Shown here: piece after piece, positions 16,633 to 25,172 of the stretch | Position numbering within the stretch: the stretch's first letter is position 1 | How the letters are laid out: each line of letters begins with the position of its first letter | Assembly: GCA_030684355.1 (NCBI GenBank) | Contig: JAUXTN010000159.1 | Coordinates: 1-64,000 of the forward strand | DNA length: 64,000 bases | From: Pseudomonadota bacterium | Lineage (GTDB): Bacteria; Myxococcota_A; UBA796; SXON01 | Reading direction: 5' to 3' | Notes under the pieces: generated by a model | Seen by the model: only the letters and a program-made list of their open reading frames with translations | Databases searched by the model: none | What the model was told of the DNA's origin: nothing | Position numbers and translations under genes: made by a program

Positions 16633-18183
16633 TCAGTCATCGTCCCCCCCCGGCGACGGGCAGGAGACGAGCCCGGTCCGGTCGGGCCCGGCGGGCGTAG
16701 CGAGCCGGAAGTCGAAGTCCCCCTCCCCCTCGGGCACGAAGGTGAGCTCGAGGATGTTCGCGCCGCTCCGGAGGCCGCTCTCCGGCTCCGGCGTCAGCGC
16801 GATCGTCCCGGCGTCCGGCCCGCAGTCGCACATCGGCTGGTACGCCGTGCCGAGGCAGCCGGACACGCTCCCGACGGGCACGCCGTCGATGGAGGCGGAG
16901 AGGGTCCCCCGGCCGATCGGCACCACGGTCACGGAGGACGGGACCACGTCCAGGGTGAGCGGGAGGCGGTAGCGGGTGCCGCCCGCATCGGGGGTGTCGG
17001 GGAAGGTCGCGGCCGTCTCCGCGCCGTGCTCGTCCACCCGCGACCAGGCGCCGCCGCACCCGTCGCCGCGGGGCGTCCACACGGCGAAGGCGCCCGCCCA
17101 CGTGTCGGAGGCCTCCCAGGCCCCCTCCCCGGTCGTCAACGTGAGGTCGCGCACCCCGCACGCCGCGTCCGCGTCGACCGCGAACGGCGCGTACACGTAC
17201 ATCCCGCCGCTCCACGTGGCGGCGCCCACGTCTACGCCCGCTCCCGCGGAGACGACCGGCCCGGACTCGTCCCCGGCGCGGTAGGCCGAGACGGTGACGG
17301 TCTCGCGCGCGCCCGGCGCGAAGATGACGGGCCAGATCGTATCGAGCAGGGGGGGGCCCACGAAGCGCTCCTCGGCGTCGATGCCGTCGCCCTCCTCCGA
17401 GATGTAGTCGGGCCCGAGGAGGGGGGTGGGATCGACCCACCACGCGGAGCTGGGGCCCACGCCGAACCACCAGCTCGTCGGCTCGGCGTCGAAGACGAGG
17501 GCCGCCCCGGACTCCCACCGGCCGACGGAGCGGCCGTCCAGGACGAGCTCGGCGGTCACGTACACGTTGAGCTGGCCGGCGGTGTCGCTCGGGGGGCTGG
17601 TCGGGCGGGAGAGGGCGAGGTCCGACCGCTGCCACCCGCTCCGCGTGCCGGAGATCGGCCGTCGGTAGTCGATCTCCCACCGGATGTCCGTCGTGCCCGC
17701 GAGGGTGGTGGAGAACGACGACGTGCCCTCCACCTCCGCCGAGACCGCCACCGTGCCCCGGAGCTCCCCGGCCAGGTCGAGGCCCTGGGTCTCGACGGGG
17801 ATCGACCAGCTCTGGAGGACGACCGGCGCGCCGTCGCCGCTGCCCGCGCTCACGACGATGTCCGCGTCGACGAGCCCCTCGGCTTCGAACGCGATGTCCG
17901 CGTACACGAGCTCGCCGGCCTCGAAGTCGGCGTTGACCCACACGGTTGGCGTCACGACGATGCTCCCGCGGGTCAGCCGCATCCCCGGGGCCGGCGCCAC
18001 GCCGTCGAGCAGGGCGGTGAGCGGCCCGGGGGAGGCCGTGAGCGCGATGTCCTCGTACACGCCCGGCGCGTCGGCGGGGGCCACCGCGTCGGCGGGGGTC
18101 CCCACGTCGGCGGGGGCCCCCGCGTCGGCCATCGGGCCGGGCGTCGGCCGGCACGCGCCGAGGAGGAGCAGGAGGGGCGTCAT
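16633..18183 (-). CDS. Uncharacterised large lipoprotein
   Basis: A 516-aa predicted lipoprotein: MTPLLLLLGAC supplies signal and lipobox, followed by an Ala/Pro/Asp tether made of near-identical PADVGTPADA-type repeats (DNA repeats at about 18070-18130). The rest is beta-rich with no recognised family. Near the C-terminus CLGTAYQPMCDCGPDAG contains a small cysteine cluster, and NILELTFVPEGEGDFDFRLA resembles a jelly-roll or carbohydrate-binding strand pattern. The ATG overlaps the stop of the small upstream gene (ATGA), so the two are likely co-translated. The function is unknown; extracellular binding is the most that can be inferred. Confidence 0.7.
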   Translation of the reverse strand: MTPLLLLLGACRPTPGPMADAGAPADVGTPADAVAPADAPGVYEDIALTASPGPLTALLDGVAPAPGMRLTRGSIVVTPTVWVNADFEAGELVYADIAFEAEGLVDADIVVSAGSGDGAPVVLQSWSIPVETQGLDLAGELRGTVAVSAEVEGTSSFSTTLAGTTDIRWEIDYRRPISGTRSGWQRSDLALSRPTSPPSDTAGQLNVYVTAELVLDGRSVGRWESGAALVFDAEPTSWWFGVGPSSAWWVDPTPLLGPDYISEEGDGIDAEERFVGPPLLDTIWPVIFAPGARETVTVSAYRAGDESGPVVSAGAGVDVGAATWSGGMYVYAPFAVDADAACGVRDLTLTTGEGAWEASDTWAGAFAVWTPRGDGCGGAWSRVDEHGAETAATFPDTPDAGGTRYRLPLTLDVVPSSVTVVPIGRGTLSASIDGVPVGSVSGCLGTAYQPMCDCGPDAGTIALTPEPESGLRSGANILELTFVPEGEGDFDFRLATPAGPDRTGLVSCPSPGGDDD

Positions 18184-18518
18184 CGGGCGCGCCGGAGGGC
18201 CAGGTACAGCCGGGGGATGGTGTCGACCGCGCCTTCGACGGCGTCCGCGGGGCCGCGGACGGTCACCCGCAAGTCGGCGCCGTCCTCGTGAAACGCAGCC
18301 GCGACCTCCTCCATCGCCAGGGTGCGGACGATGTGGTCCCGCACGCGGCCCGGCGCGCGCGACCCGCCGATGAGCAGGAGCGTGGCCGTGACCGCGGGGC
18401 GCTCGCGGAGGCGGCGCTCCACGAGCAGGCGGGACCCGTCACCGGGGCGGCCGAGGTGGGTGTCGGGCTGGTCGGAGCCGGCGTGGACGGCCGGACGAAA
18501 GGCGGGAGGCTGGGTCAT
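18180..18518 (-). CDS. Small conserved-looking hypothetical protein
   Basis: A 112-aa protein of unknown function. The first half is basic and Pro/Arg-rich. The second half looks like a compact alpha-beta domain: RPAVTATLLLIGGSR, RDHIVRTLAMEEVAAAFHED and LRVTVRGPADAVEGAVDTI. It carries no signal peptide or membrane segment. The start chosen is the ATG at 18518, which has AGGAG just upstream; the ATG at 18569 would overlap the end of the preceding gene. The stop overlaps the next gene's ATG, so it probably shares an mRNA with the large lipoprotein. Confidence 0.55.
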   Translation of the reverse strand: MTQPPAFRPAVHAGSDQPDTHLGRPGDGSRLLVERRLRERPAVTATLLLIGGSRAPGRVRDHIVRTLAMEEVAAAFHEDGADLRVTVRGPADAVEGAVDTIPRLYLALRRAR

Positions 18519-18552
18519 GCTCCTGAGTGTGGCGAGCCGGCCCGACGGCACG

Positions 18553-19095
18553 TCACTCGTTCGCGGCACCGGGGGTCGCGTACGGGACGATCACGACCTC
18601 TCCGCCGTCCGGCACGCGCGCCACGGCCTCCGGGTAGAGGATCTTCGTGTCCCAACCCAGCCCGTCCACGAGCGCCCCGTCCGCGTCGTACAGGCGGACC
18701 TCGTCGCCGTCCCGCGAGATCCGGAACGGGACGTCCACGTCGCCGATCGGCCCCTTGGCGCAGCGCACGAGCAGCCGCCCGCCCGGCTCGAGCGTGGTGG
18801 TCGGCAGGACGCCAACGCCCGCGTTGGTGTGCTCCGCCAGCGTCCACCCCTCCATCGTGACGGCCACATCGGCCGCAGACCAGAGCTCCAGCCAGTCGCC
18901 CCCCGTCGCGCCGGCGTCGGACACGTCCGGCATGGCCTCGTTCAGGTAGATGGCGCCGCGGTGCTCGCTCGCGGTCGCCTCGCTCGGTGGCAGGGTGGTG
19001 TAGGCGCCGTCCTCAGCGTCCTCGGCGAACGCGTCCGTGGCGGAATCGGCGGCGGGTTCGGAGAGGGCACAGGCAACGAGCAGGAAGAGCGTCAT
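18553..19095 (-). CDS. Lamin-tail-domain lipoprotein
   Basis: A 180-aa lipoprotein with signal and lipobox MTLFLLVAC, an acidic Ala/Asp linker and one lamin-tail (LTD) beta-sandwich: IYLNEAMPDVS, GGDWLELWSAADVAVTMEGW, LEPGGRLLVRC, DEVRLYDADGALVDGLGW. LTD domains are common in extracellular bacterial proteins as binding modules beside nucleases or CotH domains. None of those is attached here, though a CotH-like lipoprotein lies 3 kb away. The ATG at 19095 is preferred over 19128 because it starts the signal peptide directly. Confidence 0.78.
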   Translation of the reverse strand: MTLFLLVACALSEPAADSATDAFAEDAEDGAYTTLPPSEATASEHRGAIYLNEAMPDVSDAGATGGDWLELWSAADVAVTMEGWTLAEHTNAGVGVLPTTTLEPGGRLLVRCAKGPIGDVDVPFRISRDGDEVRLYDADGALVDGLGWDTKILYPEAVARVPDGGEVVIVPYATPGAANE

Positions 19096-19131
19096 CCCCC
19101 TCAGTGTCCCGGGCGCGCCCGGGCGCACAGG

Positions 19132-21606
19132 TCAGACGCTACGAACCACGCGAAATCCGACCCGCCCGCCGCGGACCTCGCCGGCCACCCCCGTGCGGGT
19201 CGCCGCGCGGGCCACCACCGCGACATCGCCGAAGGAGCCGCCCTTGAGCGAGCGCGCGCCCGGGCCGTCGGCCACGGCGACGACGACACGATCGTCCGCC
19301 ACGACGGGGCCCTCGGCCACGAGGAGATCGAGGCAGCGGTCACGGACGTTGCCGGCCATCCCGCGCACGCCCCACGGACTCTCGTCGGTGGGGAACGCGT
19401 GCACGGAGCTCGGCAGCGCCCTCCCCGGGTGGGTCTCGCGCACGTTCGCCCAGGTGGGATCGAGGAAGTCGCCCCAGGGGAAGGCGCGGCCGTCGGCGCC
19501 GCGGGCGGCCTTCTCCCACTCGAGCTCCATCGGGAGGCGCCAGGGGAGACCCTCCCGCGCGCCGAGCCACGCGGCGTAGGCGAGCGCACCCGCCATCGCG
19601 ACGTTGACCACGGGCCAGTCGGGCTCCCAACGGTCCCCCTCGGCGTCCGGGACCAGCGCGAACCCGCCGTCCGCGTGCCGCCCGTAGATGAGCGCCCCCG
19701 CCTCGCCGAAGGTGCCCGACCGCTCGCGCGGCGCGTGGGCGATGGCCTCGTCCTCCCGGACACCGCGGACGAGGTCGTCGAGGAAGGCCAGGTATTCGGC
19801 GTTGGTGACGGGGTGGCGGCGCATCACGAACGCGTCCGCCCAGAGGCGCCGCCGGGGCAGCGAGCTCGTCGCCTCGGGATCGCCGCCGACGTAGAACCAG
19901 CCCGCGGCCACGAGGACGTCGTCCGGGTGGAGGCGGAGGCCGAGCGGCACGGGGGTGGGCTCTGTCGCGCCGGGGCGGACGGCGTCGGCCACGGCGTCCC
20001 GCTCGACGAGCACCGGGTACACCTGCGCGTGCCCGCCGTGGCGGAGCTCGAGGAGCCAGCTCCCGGCGGGCAGGGACGCTTCGAGCGGGGTGTGGCCGAG
20101 CCAGCGCGGCTCTCCGGGCACGAGGCGGCGGTCCCGTCGCTCGTAGCGCCGCGCGACCACCTCGGCCCCGGGCGGATCGCTGCGGACCGCGACCGTGCCC
20201 TCGGCTTGCAGCCGGCGGGCGTAGCGGCCGTCGTCCGCGGCGCGGAGCTGGCGGGCGAGGAACGCGGCACGGGCGTCGTCGCGGGCGGCCTCGGCGGAGG
20301 CGTGCCGCTCCGCGTAGTGGTCGGCGAGGCGGAGGCGCGCCTCGGGGAGGTCCGGGGCGACGGCGAGCGCGGCGCGGAGCTCCTCCAGCGCGGCCAGCTC
20401 GGCCTCCTCCGCCTCCACCCGGAGCTGACGCGCGGCGTCCTCCTGCGCCCACGCGCCCCGCTTCCGCTCAACCGGCTCGTACGGGCGCACGCCCTCGAGT
20501 GCCTCCCGGGCCAATGCCTCCCGCGCCGTGGCGTCGGCCCGCAGGGCGGACATCCGGAGGCGCGCCTCGTCCGCGCGGGCCACGTGGGCGAGGGCGCGAT
20601 CCCGCCGCCATGCGCCGTCGAGCCAGGCCTGGAGGGCCTCTCCGAAGGCGATCGCGTCCGGGTAGCGGTCGTCGGGGGCGGGCGCGAGCGACCGCGCGAG
20701 GATCGCGCCGAGCTCCGACGACAGCGTGTCCGGGAGCGGATCGACCTCCCCCTCCCGCGCCCGGGCGTACAGATCCTCCCCGGCCGCCGCGCCGTAGACC
20801 CGGCCGCCCGTCGCCACCTCCCGGAGGATCGCACCGAGCGCCCAGGTGTCGGCGGCGGGCCCGAGCGCGGCGATGTCCCCGCGCGCCTGCTCCGGGGGCA
20901 TGTAGGCCATCGTCCCGGCGATCGTGCCGTCCATCGTCAACGTGTCGGTCGACTCGGGCGCCTCGGCGCGGACGGCGCTGACCTCCGCGCCGATCCGCCG
21001 GGCGAGCCCCCAGTCGAGCACCACGACCTCCCCGAGGGCGCCGCGCACGATGTTCGCGGGCTTGAGGTCCCGGTGGAGGACGCCCTGGCGATGCGCGTAG
21101 CCGACCGCCTCCGCCGCGCGGAGCACGATCTCGACGAGCCGGCGCGTCGCGGGGGCCTCCACCGACGGCGTGCCCTCGCGGGCCGCGAGCACGGCCGCGA
21201 GCGTGTCCCCGGTGATGATGCGCATGGTGTACCAGGGCCGGCCGTCGGGCAGGGTCCCCGCGTCCAGCACCGGCGCGATCCCGGGGTGTTGGAGCCCCGC
21301 CGTCACCCGCGCCTCGCGCTCGAACCGGGCGACGCGCTCGGCGTCGTCGAAGGCGGGGAGCAGCTTCAGGGCCACCTCCCGCGCCAGGACCCGGTCGTAC
21401 ACGCGCCGCACCTCCCCCATCCCGCCGCGGCCGAGCAGCCCGAGATCGATGTAGCGGTTCGCGGGCAGCTCCGGCACCGAGTCGTCTTCGAGCACGGCGT
21501 AGAGCCGGACGTCGACCCGACACCGCGGGCAAGCGGCGAGGTGCTCGCGCTCCGCCGGCGTGAGCGGGCGCCCGCGCAGCCCCCCGGGGTCGAGGTGGAA
21601 GATCAC
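19132..21606 (-). CDS. Ser/Thr protein kinase with anti-sigma zinc finger, PEGA and SUMF1 domains
   Basis: This 824-aa multidomain protein starts with an anti-sigma-type zinc motif H22-x3-C26-x2-C29 (EHLAACPRCR). A Hanks-type kinase follows: GRGGMGEV (59-66), VALK (K81), HRDLKPAN (D180) and DWG instead of DFG (198-200), a variant common in Myxococcota and Planctomycetes. After an Ala/Glu-rich helical region come a PEGA-like domain (about 455-545) and a C-terminal formylglycine-generating-enzyme/SUMF1 fold (about 555-824; RHPVTNAEYLAFL, WRLPMELEWEKAARG, GMAGNVRDRC, LKGGSFGD). The GTG start overlaps the ECF sigma stop (GTGA). The arrangement suggests the kinase holds or phosphorylates that sigma factor, which is inference. 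The SUMF1 domain may be only structural. Confidence 0.9.
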   Translation of the reverse strand: MIFHLDPGGLRGRPLTPAEREHLAACPRCRVDVRLYAVLEDDSVPELPANRYIDLGLLGRGGMGEVRRVYDRVLAREVALKLLPAFDDAERVARFEREARVTAGLQHPGIAPVLDAGTLPDGRPWYTMRIITGDTLAAVLAAREGTPSVEAPATRRLVEIVLRAAEAVGYAHRQGVLHRDLKPANIVRGALGEVVVLDWGLARRIGAEVSAVRAEAPESTDTLTMDGTIAGTMAYMPPEQARGDIAALGPAADTWALGAILREVATGGRVYGAAAGEDLYARAREGEVDPLPDTLSSELGAILARSLAPAPDDRYPDAIAFGEALQAWLDGAWRRDRALAHVARADEARLRMSALRADATAREALAREALEGVRPYEPVERKRGAWAQEDAARQLRVEAEEAELAALEELRAALAVAPDLPEARLRLADHYAERHASAEAARDDARAAFLARQLRAADDGRYARRLQAEGTVAVRSDPPGAEVVARRYERRDRRLVPGEPRWLGHTPLEASLPAGSWLLELRHGGHAQVYPVLVERDAVADAVRPGATEPTPVPLGLRLHPDDVLVAAGWFYVGGDPEATSSLPRRRLWADAFVMRRHPVTNAEYLAFLDDLVRGVREDEAIAHAPRERSGTFGEAGALIYGRHADGGFALVPDAEGDRWEPDWPVVNVAMAGALAYAAWLGAREGLPWRLPMELEWEKAARGADGRAFPWGDFLDPTWANVRETHPGRALPSSVHAFPTDESPWGVRGMAGNVRDRCLDLLVAEGPVVADDRVVVAVADGPGARSLKGGSFGDVAVVARAATRTGVAGEVRGGRVGFRVVRSV

Positions 21607-22202
21607 GGGCTGTCGCGGATGAACGACGACCCGAGGCCGCGCTCGTCCAGCACCGCGCGCAACGACACGAGGAGCTTGCGGCGACAGCGCTGCAGGACGC
21701 CCCGCGCGCCACTCTCCCCCTCGAGCGCGAGCACGCGCGTGATGGTCTGGACCGGCAACCCCTCGACGTAGCGCAGGTGGAGCACCTCCTGCTCGAGCGG
21801 CTCGAGCATCTGGGTCGCGAGCCGGAGGATCTCCTCGCGCTCGGCGACCTGCATCGACGCAAGCGCGCTCGCGGCAGGGTCCCCGGGCTCCAGCACACCG
21901 TCCTCTGTCAGCAAATCCTTTCGCTTCCGCACGGCGTTCATGCAATGGTTGCGTGCGATCCCCGCCAACCAACCCGAGAACGTGCCTTCTCCGCGGTATC
22001 CGGAGAGATTCTGCCACGCGACGGCCAGGGTGTCCTGTGCCAGCTCCTCGGCGCGCTGGGGGTCTCCCACGATCTTGCCGCACAGGGCGAGCACGCCCCC
22101 CCGGTGCCGGGCGAGGAGCGCCTCGATCTCGGCCACGGCAGCGGGCTCGCCGGCCGCGGCACGGCGGGCAAGCTCGGCCGGGGAGGAGGAAGAGATCGAC
22201 AT
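21603..22202 (-). CDS. ECF sigma factor paired with the downstream kinase
   Basis: A 199-aa ECF sigma factor. Region 2 (about 25-95) contains LCGKIVGDPQRAEELAQDTL, VAWQNLSGYRGEGTFSGWL and GIARNHCMNAVRKRK. Region 4 (about 130-190) contains QMLEPLEQEVLHLRYVEGL and a helix-turn-helix near TITRVLALEGESGARGVLQR. The start at 22202 follows from the conserved N-terminal spacing; the longer frame upstream is antisense to the CotH gene. ECF factors coupled to membrane or soluble Ser/Thr kinases are known in Planctomycetes and Myxococcota. The TGA lies inside the GTGA overlap with the kinase gene, so the two products are likely made in a fixed ratio. Confidence 0.88.
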   Translation of the reverse strand: MSISSSSPAELARRAAAGEPAAVAEIEALLARHRGGVLALCGKIVGDPQRAEELAQDTLAVAWQNLSGYRGEGTFSGWLAGIARNHCMNAVRKRKDLLTEDGVLEPGDPAASALASMQVAEREEILRLATQMLEPLEQEVLHLRYVEGLPVQTITRVLALEGESGARGVLQRCRRKLLVSLRAVLDERGLGSSFIRDSP

Positions 22203-22262
22203 CGACGCGGATGCTACCAGAGGGGCCGTGTGCCGTCCTGGCCGCCCGAGACACAATAGGGG

Positions 22263-23513
22263 ATGCTCACTCTCCTCCTTCTCGCGTGCACCGCGCCCTG
22301 CCCCTCGGCCGCTGACTCCGCGGCTGACTCCGCGGCGGATTCCGCGTCCGCCTACAGCTGCGAAGGCGGGGGCGACTACGTCGACCCGGGCAGCGACGCC
22401 TGGCTCTTCGGGGAGGGCGGTGACCTCGTCGTGAACGAGCTCTCGCTCGATCTCCCCGAGGCCTCCTGGGCGCACCTCGCCGCGCTCCAGGACGGCTCGT
22501 CCGACGGGGCGGACATCGTCTGCGGCGCGCTCACCACGACGCACGGCACCCTCGCCAACGTCGGCGTACGGCTGGCGGGCAAGCGTTGGAACTCCTTCCA
22601 GCCGCTCGAGAGCAAGCCCTACGTCGAGATCATCACTGATCACTTCGAGCCCGGCCAGACGCTCTCGGGCCTCACCAGGCTGAAGCTGTACAACCAGTGG
22701 GAGGACCAGAGCGGCCTCCAGCGCTACCTGGGCTACCAGATGTGGCGGAACGTCGGCGAGGACGGCTACCCCGCCCCCCGAGCGGGCTTTGCCACGCTCC
22801 TGCTGAACGGCCGATCGCTTGGCGTGTACGGCACCAGCGAGGGGATCGACGCGACGATGGCCGCCCGGTGGCCCGCCTTCTTCGGCAGCGGCCCCCTGGA
22901 CATCTACGAGGGCCAGTACGGGAACGACTTCACCGAGGGCTGGCAGGACCTCGACGTGGAGTGGGCGGGAACCGACCAGTCGAGCCTGGACAACCTCGCG
23001 GCGCTCGCCGGGGCCGTGAGCACGAGCGAGGACCTGGAGACGGGCCTTGCCCCCCACATGGACGCCGCGCTGTGGCATCGCCACTGGGCCTTGGAGATCG
23101 CGGTGGGCGCCCGCGAGGGGTACACCTTCATCCAGAACAACTGGTACCTGGTGTTCGACCACGACACGGACAAGTTCACGATGGTCCCGTGGGGCTTCGA
23201 CCAGGTCCTCTACGACATGCTCGTGCTCCCGGACAACCCGCGTGGGGACATTCCGCGCCTCGGGAAGGCCCAGGCCCCGTTCAGGGAAGGCCAGTGTACG
23301 GCGATGCGGGAGGCGCTCAGGGAGATCGACTGGGTGGAGCTGAGCGCGACGTTGGGGGAGGTGGACCGGCTCATGCCCACCACGAACGCGATCGTGGACA
23401 CGGATCGGTACACCGACGTGGAGGCCGAGCAGATGCGCGTCCAGGTGGGGGAGTATCTCGTGCGGCGACCGGCTCAGTTGGAGGAGTGGGTGACGGAGAA
23501 CTGCGCGGGGTAG
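22263..23513 (+). CDS. CotH-kinase-family lipoprotein
   Basis: A 416-aa secreted lipoprotein: signal MLTLLLLAC with lipobox cysteine, a short AADS tandem repeat, then a CotH-like domain. Family features are VRLAGKRWNSFQPLESKPYV, LTRLKLYNQWEDQSGLQRYL, the PAPRAGFATLLLNGRSLGVYG core, ENID-type SEGIDATMAARW and HWALEIAVGAREGYTFIQNN followed by MVPWGFDQVL. CotH proteins are atypical kinases first described in spore coats; secreted bacterial relatives are widespread. It is divergent from the ECF sigma gene with only 60 bp between starts, so it could be a target of that sigma factor (inference). Confidence 0.85.
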   Translation: MLTLLLLACTAPCPSAADSAADSAADSASAYSCEGGGDYVDPGSDAWLFGEGGDLVVNELSLDLPEASWAHLAALQDGSSDGADIVCGALTTTHGTLANVGVRLAGKRWNSFQPLESKPYVEIITDHFEPGQTLSGLTRLKLYNQWEDQSGLQRYLGYQMWRNVGEDGYPAPRAGFATLLLNGRSLGVYGTSEGIDATMAARWPAFFGSGPLDIYEGQYGNDFTEGWQDLDVEWAGTDQSSLDNLAALAGAVSTSEDLETGLAPHMDAALWHRHWALEIAVGAREGYTFIQNNWYLVFDHDTDKFTMVPWGFDQVLYDMLVLPDNPRGDIPRLGKAQAPFREGQCTAMREALREIDWVELSATLGEVDRLMPTTNAIVDTDRYTDVEAEQMRVQVGEYLVRRPAQLEEWVTENCAG

Positions 23514-23579
23514 CCAGGCCGGCTATCGCGGCGTCATCGGCGCGCGTCCCCGGAGGGTTAAGGGCCGGGCTCGGCAGGG

Positions 23580-25067
23580 ATGAACATGTCGCGGATCGCG
23601 GTGACGTACGCCGTCCTCATCGTCGGCACCGGCTTCGGCGGGCTCTGCACCGCCGCGCAGCTGCGGCGCGCGGGGATCACCGAGTTCGTCGTGCTCGAGC
23701 GGGCCGAGGCGCTCGGCGGCACCTGGCGTGACAACCGCTACCCGGGGTGCGCGGTCGACGTGCCCTCGCGCCTCTACTCCTACTCGTTCGCGCCCAACCC
23801 GGATTGGTCGCGCCTGTTCGCGCCGCGCGAGGAGTTGTGGGCCTACACGCTGCGGTGCGTCGACCAATTCGGGCTCGCCCAACACATCCGGCTCGGCGAG
23901 GACGTGGTGGACGCCCGCTGGGACGCCACGTACGCCGTCTGGATCGTGACCACCCGCCGGGGGAGCGTGTACCGGGCCTCGGTCCTCGTCTCTGCGATGG
24001 GCGCCCTCTCCGACCCCGTCGTCCCCGCGCTCCCAGGTGCTGAACGGTTCACGGGGGAGCAGATCCACTCGGCCCGCTGGCCCGCGGATCTCGATCTGCG
24101 GGCCAAACGGGTGGCGGTCGTCGGTACCGGCGCGAGCGCGATCCAATTCGTGCCACACATCGCGCCGCAGGTCGCCCAACTCACGGTCCACCAACGCACG
24201 GCGCCCTGGGTGGTGCCGCGGAACGACCGCCCGATCTCCGCCGTCGAACGCTCGTTGTACCGCGCCGCCCCCTGGACCCAGCGGGTGACCCGCCTCGCCA
24301 CGTGGGCCACGCTCGAGGCGCGTGCCTACGCCTTCACCCGCGCGCCGTCGCTGCTCCGGGTGGTCGAGCGGGAGGGGCGGGCCCACCTCGCCCGCCAGGT
24401 GGCCGATCCCGCCCTGCGCGCGCGGCTCACGCCCACGTTCTCCGCCGGGTGCAAACGCATCCTGCTCTCCGACGACTACTACCCGACCTTCAACCGCCCC
24501 AACGTGGAGCTCGTCACGTCGCCCATCCGGAGCGTGGGGCCCGCCTCCGTGACCACCGAGGACGGCCAGGAGCGGCCCGTCGACGTGCTGATCTACGGCA
24601 CCGGCTTCGACGTCACCGGGCAGACGCGGCCGCGGATGTTCCACGGGGTCGGCGGGATCGACCTCGCGGACGTGTGGGAGCGCGGCGCCTCGGCCTACAA
24701 GGGCGCCACCGTCCCGGGGTTCCCCAACCTGTTCCTGCTGCTCGGACCCAACACCGGGCTCGGCCACAGCTCGATGTTGCTGATGATCGAGGCCCAGGTC
24801 GCCTACATCGTCGACGCCGTGCGCCAACAACGGGCGCGCGGCTGGCGGTCCGTCGAGGTGCGCCCCGCCGCGCTCGCCGCCTACAACGCCGACCTCCAGC
24901 GCCGCCTGGGCCGCACGGTGTGGGCCTCGGGCTGCCGAAGCTGGTACCTCGATCGGCACGGCGTCAACACGGTCTTGTGGCCCGGGTTCACCTTCGAGTT
25001 CCGCCGGCAGACGGAGCGGTTCGACGTGGAGTCGTACGACGTGGAGCCAGGGCTCCCGCCGAACTGA
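23580..25067 (+). CDS. Flavin-dependent monooxygenase, Baeyer-Villiger type
   Basis: A 495-aa cytoplasmic class B flavoprotein monooxygenase that should use FAD and NADPH to oxygenate ketones or similar substrates. It has an N-terminal FAD Rossmann motif GTGFGGLC (17-24), GGTWRDNRYPGCAVDVPS, the Baeyer-Villiger fingerprint FTGEQIHSARWP (157-168), and the second Rossmann motif VGTGASAIQ for NADPH. The C-terminal LLGPNTGLGHSSM is typical of cyclohexanone-type enzymes. The start at 23580 (MNMSRIAV) could equally be the ATG two codons later. It stands alone; the TAG of the CotH gene is 66 nt upstream. Confidence 0.92.
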   Translation: MNMSRIAVTYAVLIVGTGFGGLCTAAQLRRAGITEFVVLERAEALGGTWRDNRYPGCAVDVPSRLYSYSFAPNPDWSRLFAPREELWAYTLRCVDQFGLAQHIRLGEDVVDARWDATYAVWIVTTRRGSVYRASVLVSAMGALSDPVVPALPGAERFTGEQIHSARWPADLDLRAKRVAVVGTGASAIQFVPHIAPQVAQLTVHQRTAPWVVPRNDRPISAVERSLYRAAPWTQRVTRLATWATLEARAYAFTRAPSLLRVVEREGRAHLARQVADPALRARLTPTFSAGCKRILLSDDYYPTFNRPNVELVTSPIRSVGPASVTTEDGQERPVDVLIYGTGFDVTGQTRPRMFHGVGGIDLADVWERGASAYKGATVPGFPNLFLLLGPNTGLGHSSMLLMIEAQVAYIVDAVRQQRARGWRSVEVRPAALAAYNADLQRRLGRTVWASGCRSWYLDRHGVNTVLWPGFTFEFRRQTERFDVESYDVEPGLPPN

Positions 25068-25172
25068 TGCGCCCCCTCCCGGCAATCGTCGGGACTGCCG
25101 TTCATGGGGCGGGGCGCTTTCCCGGACCGTTCCCACCCCCGCCCCCCCGGGTCGTGGTACCGTCGCAACTCC

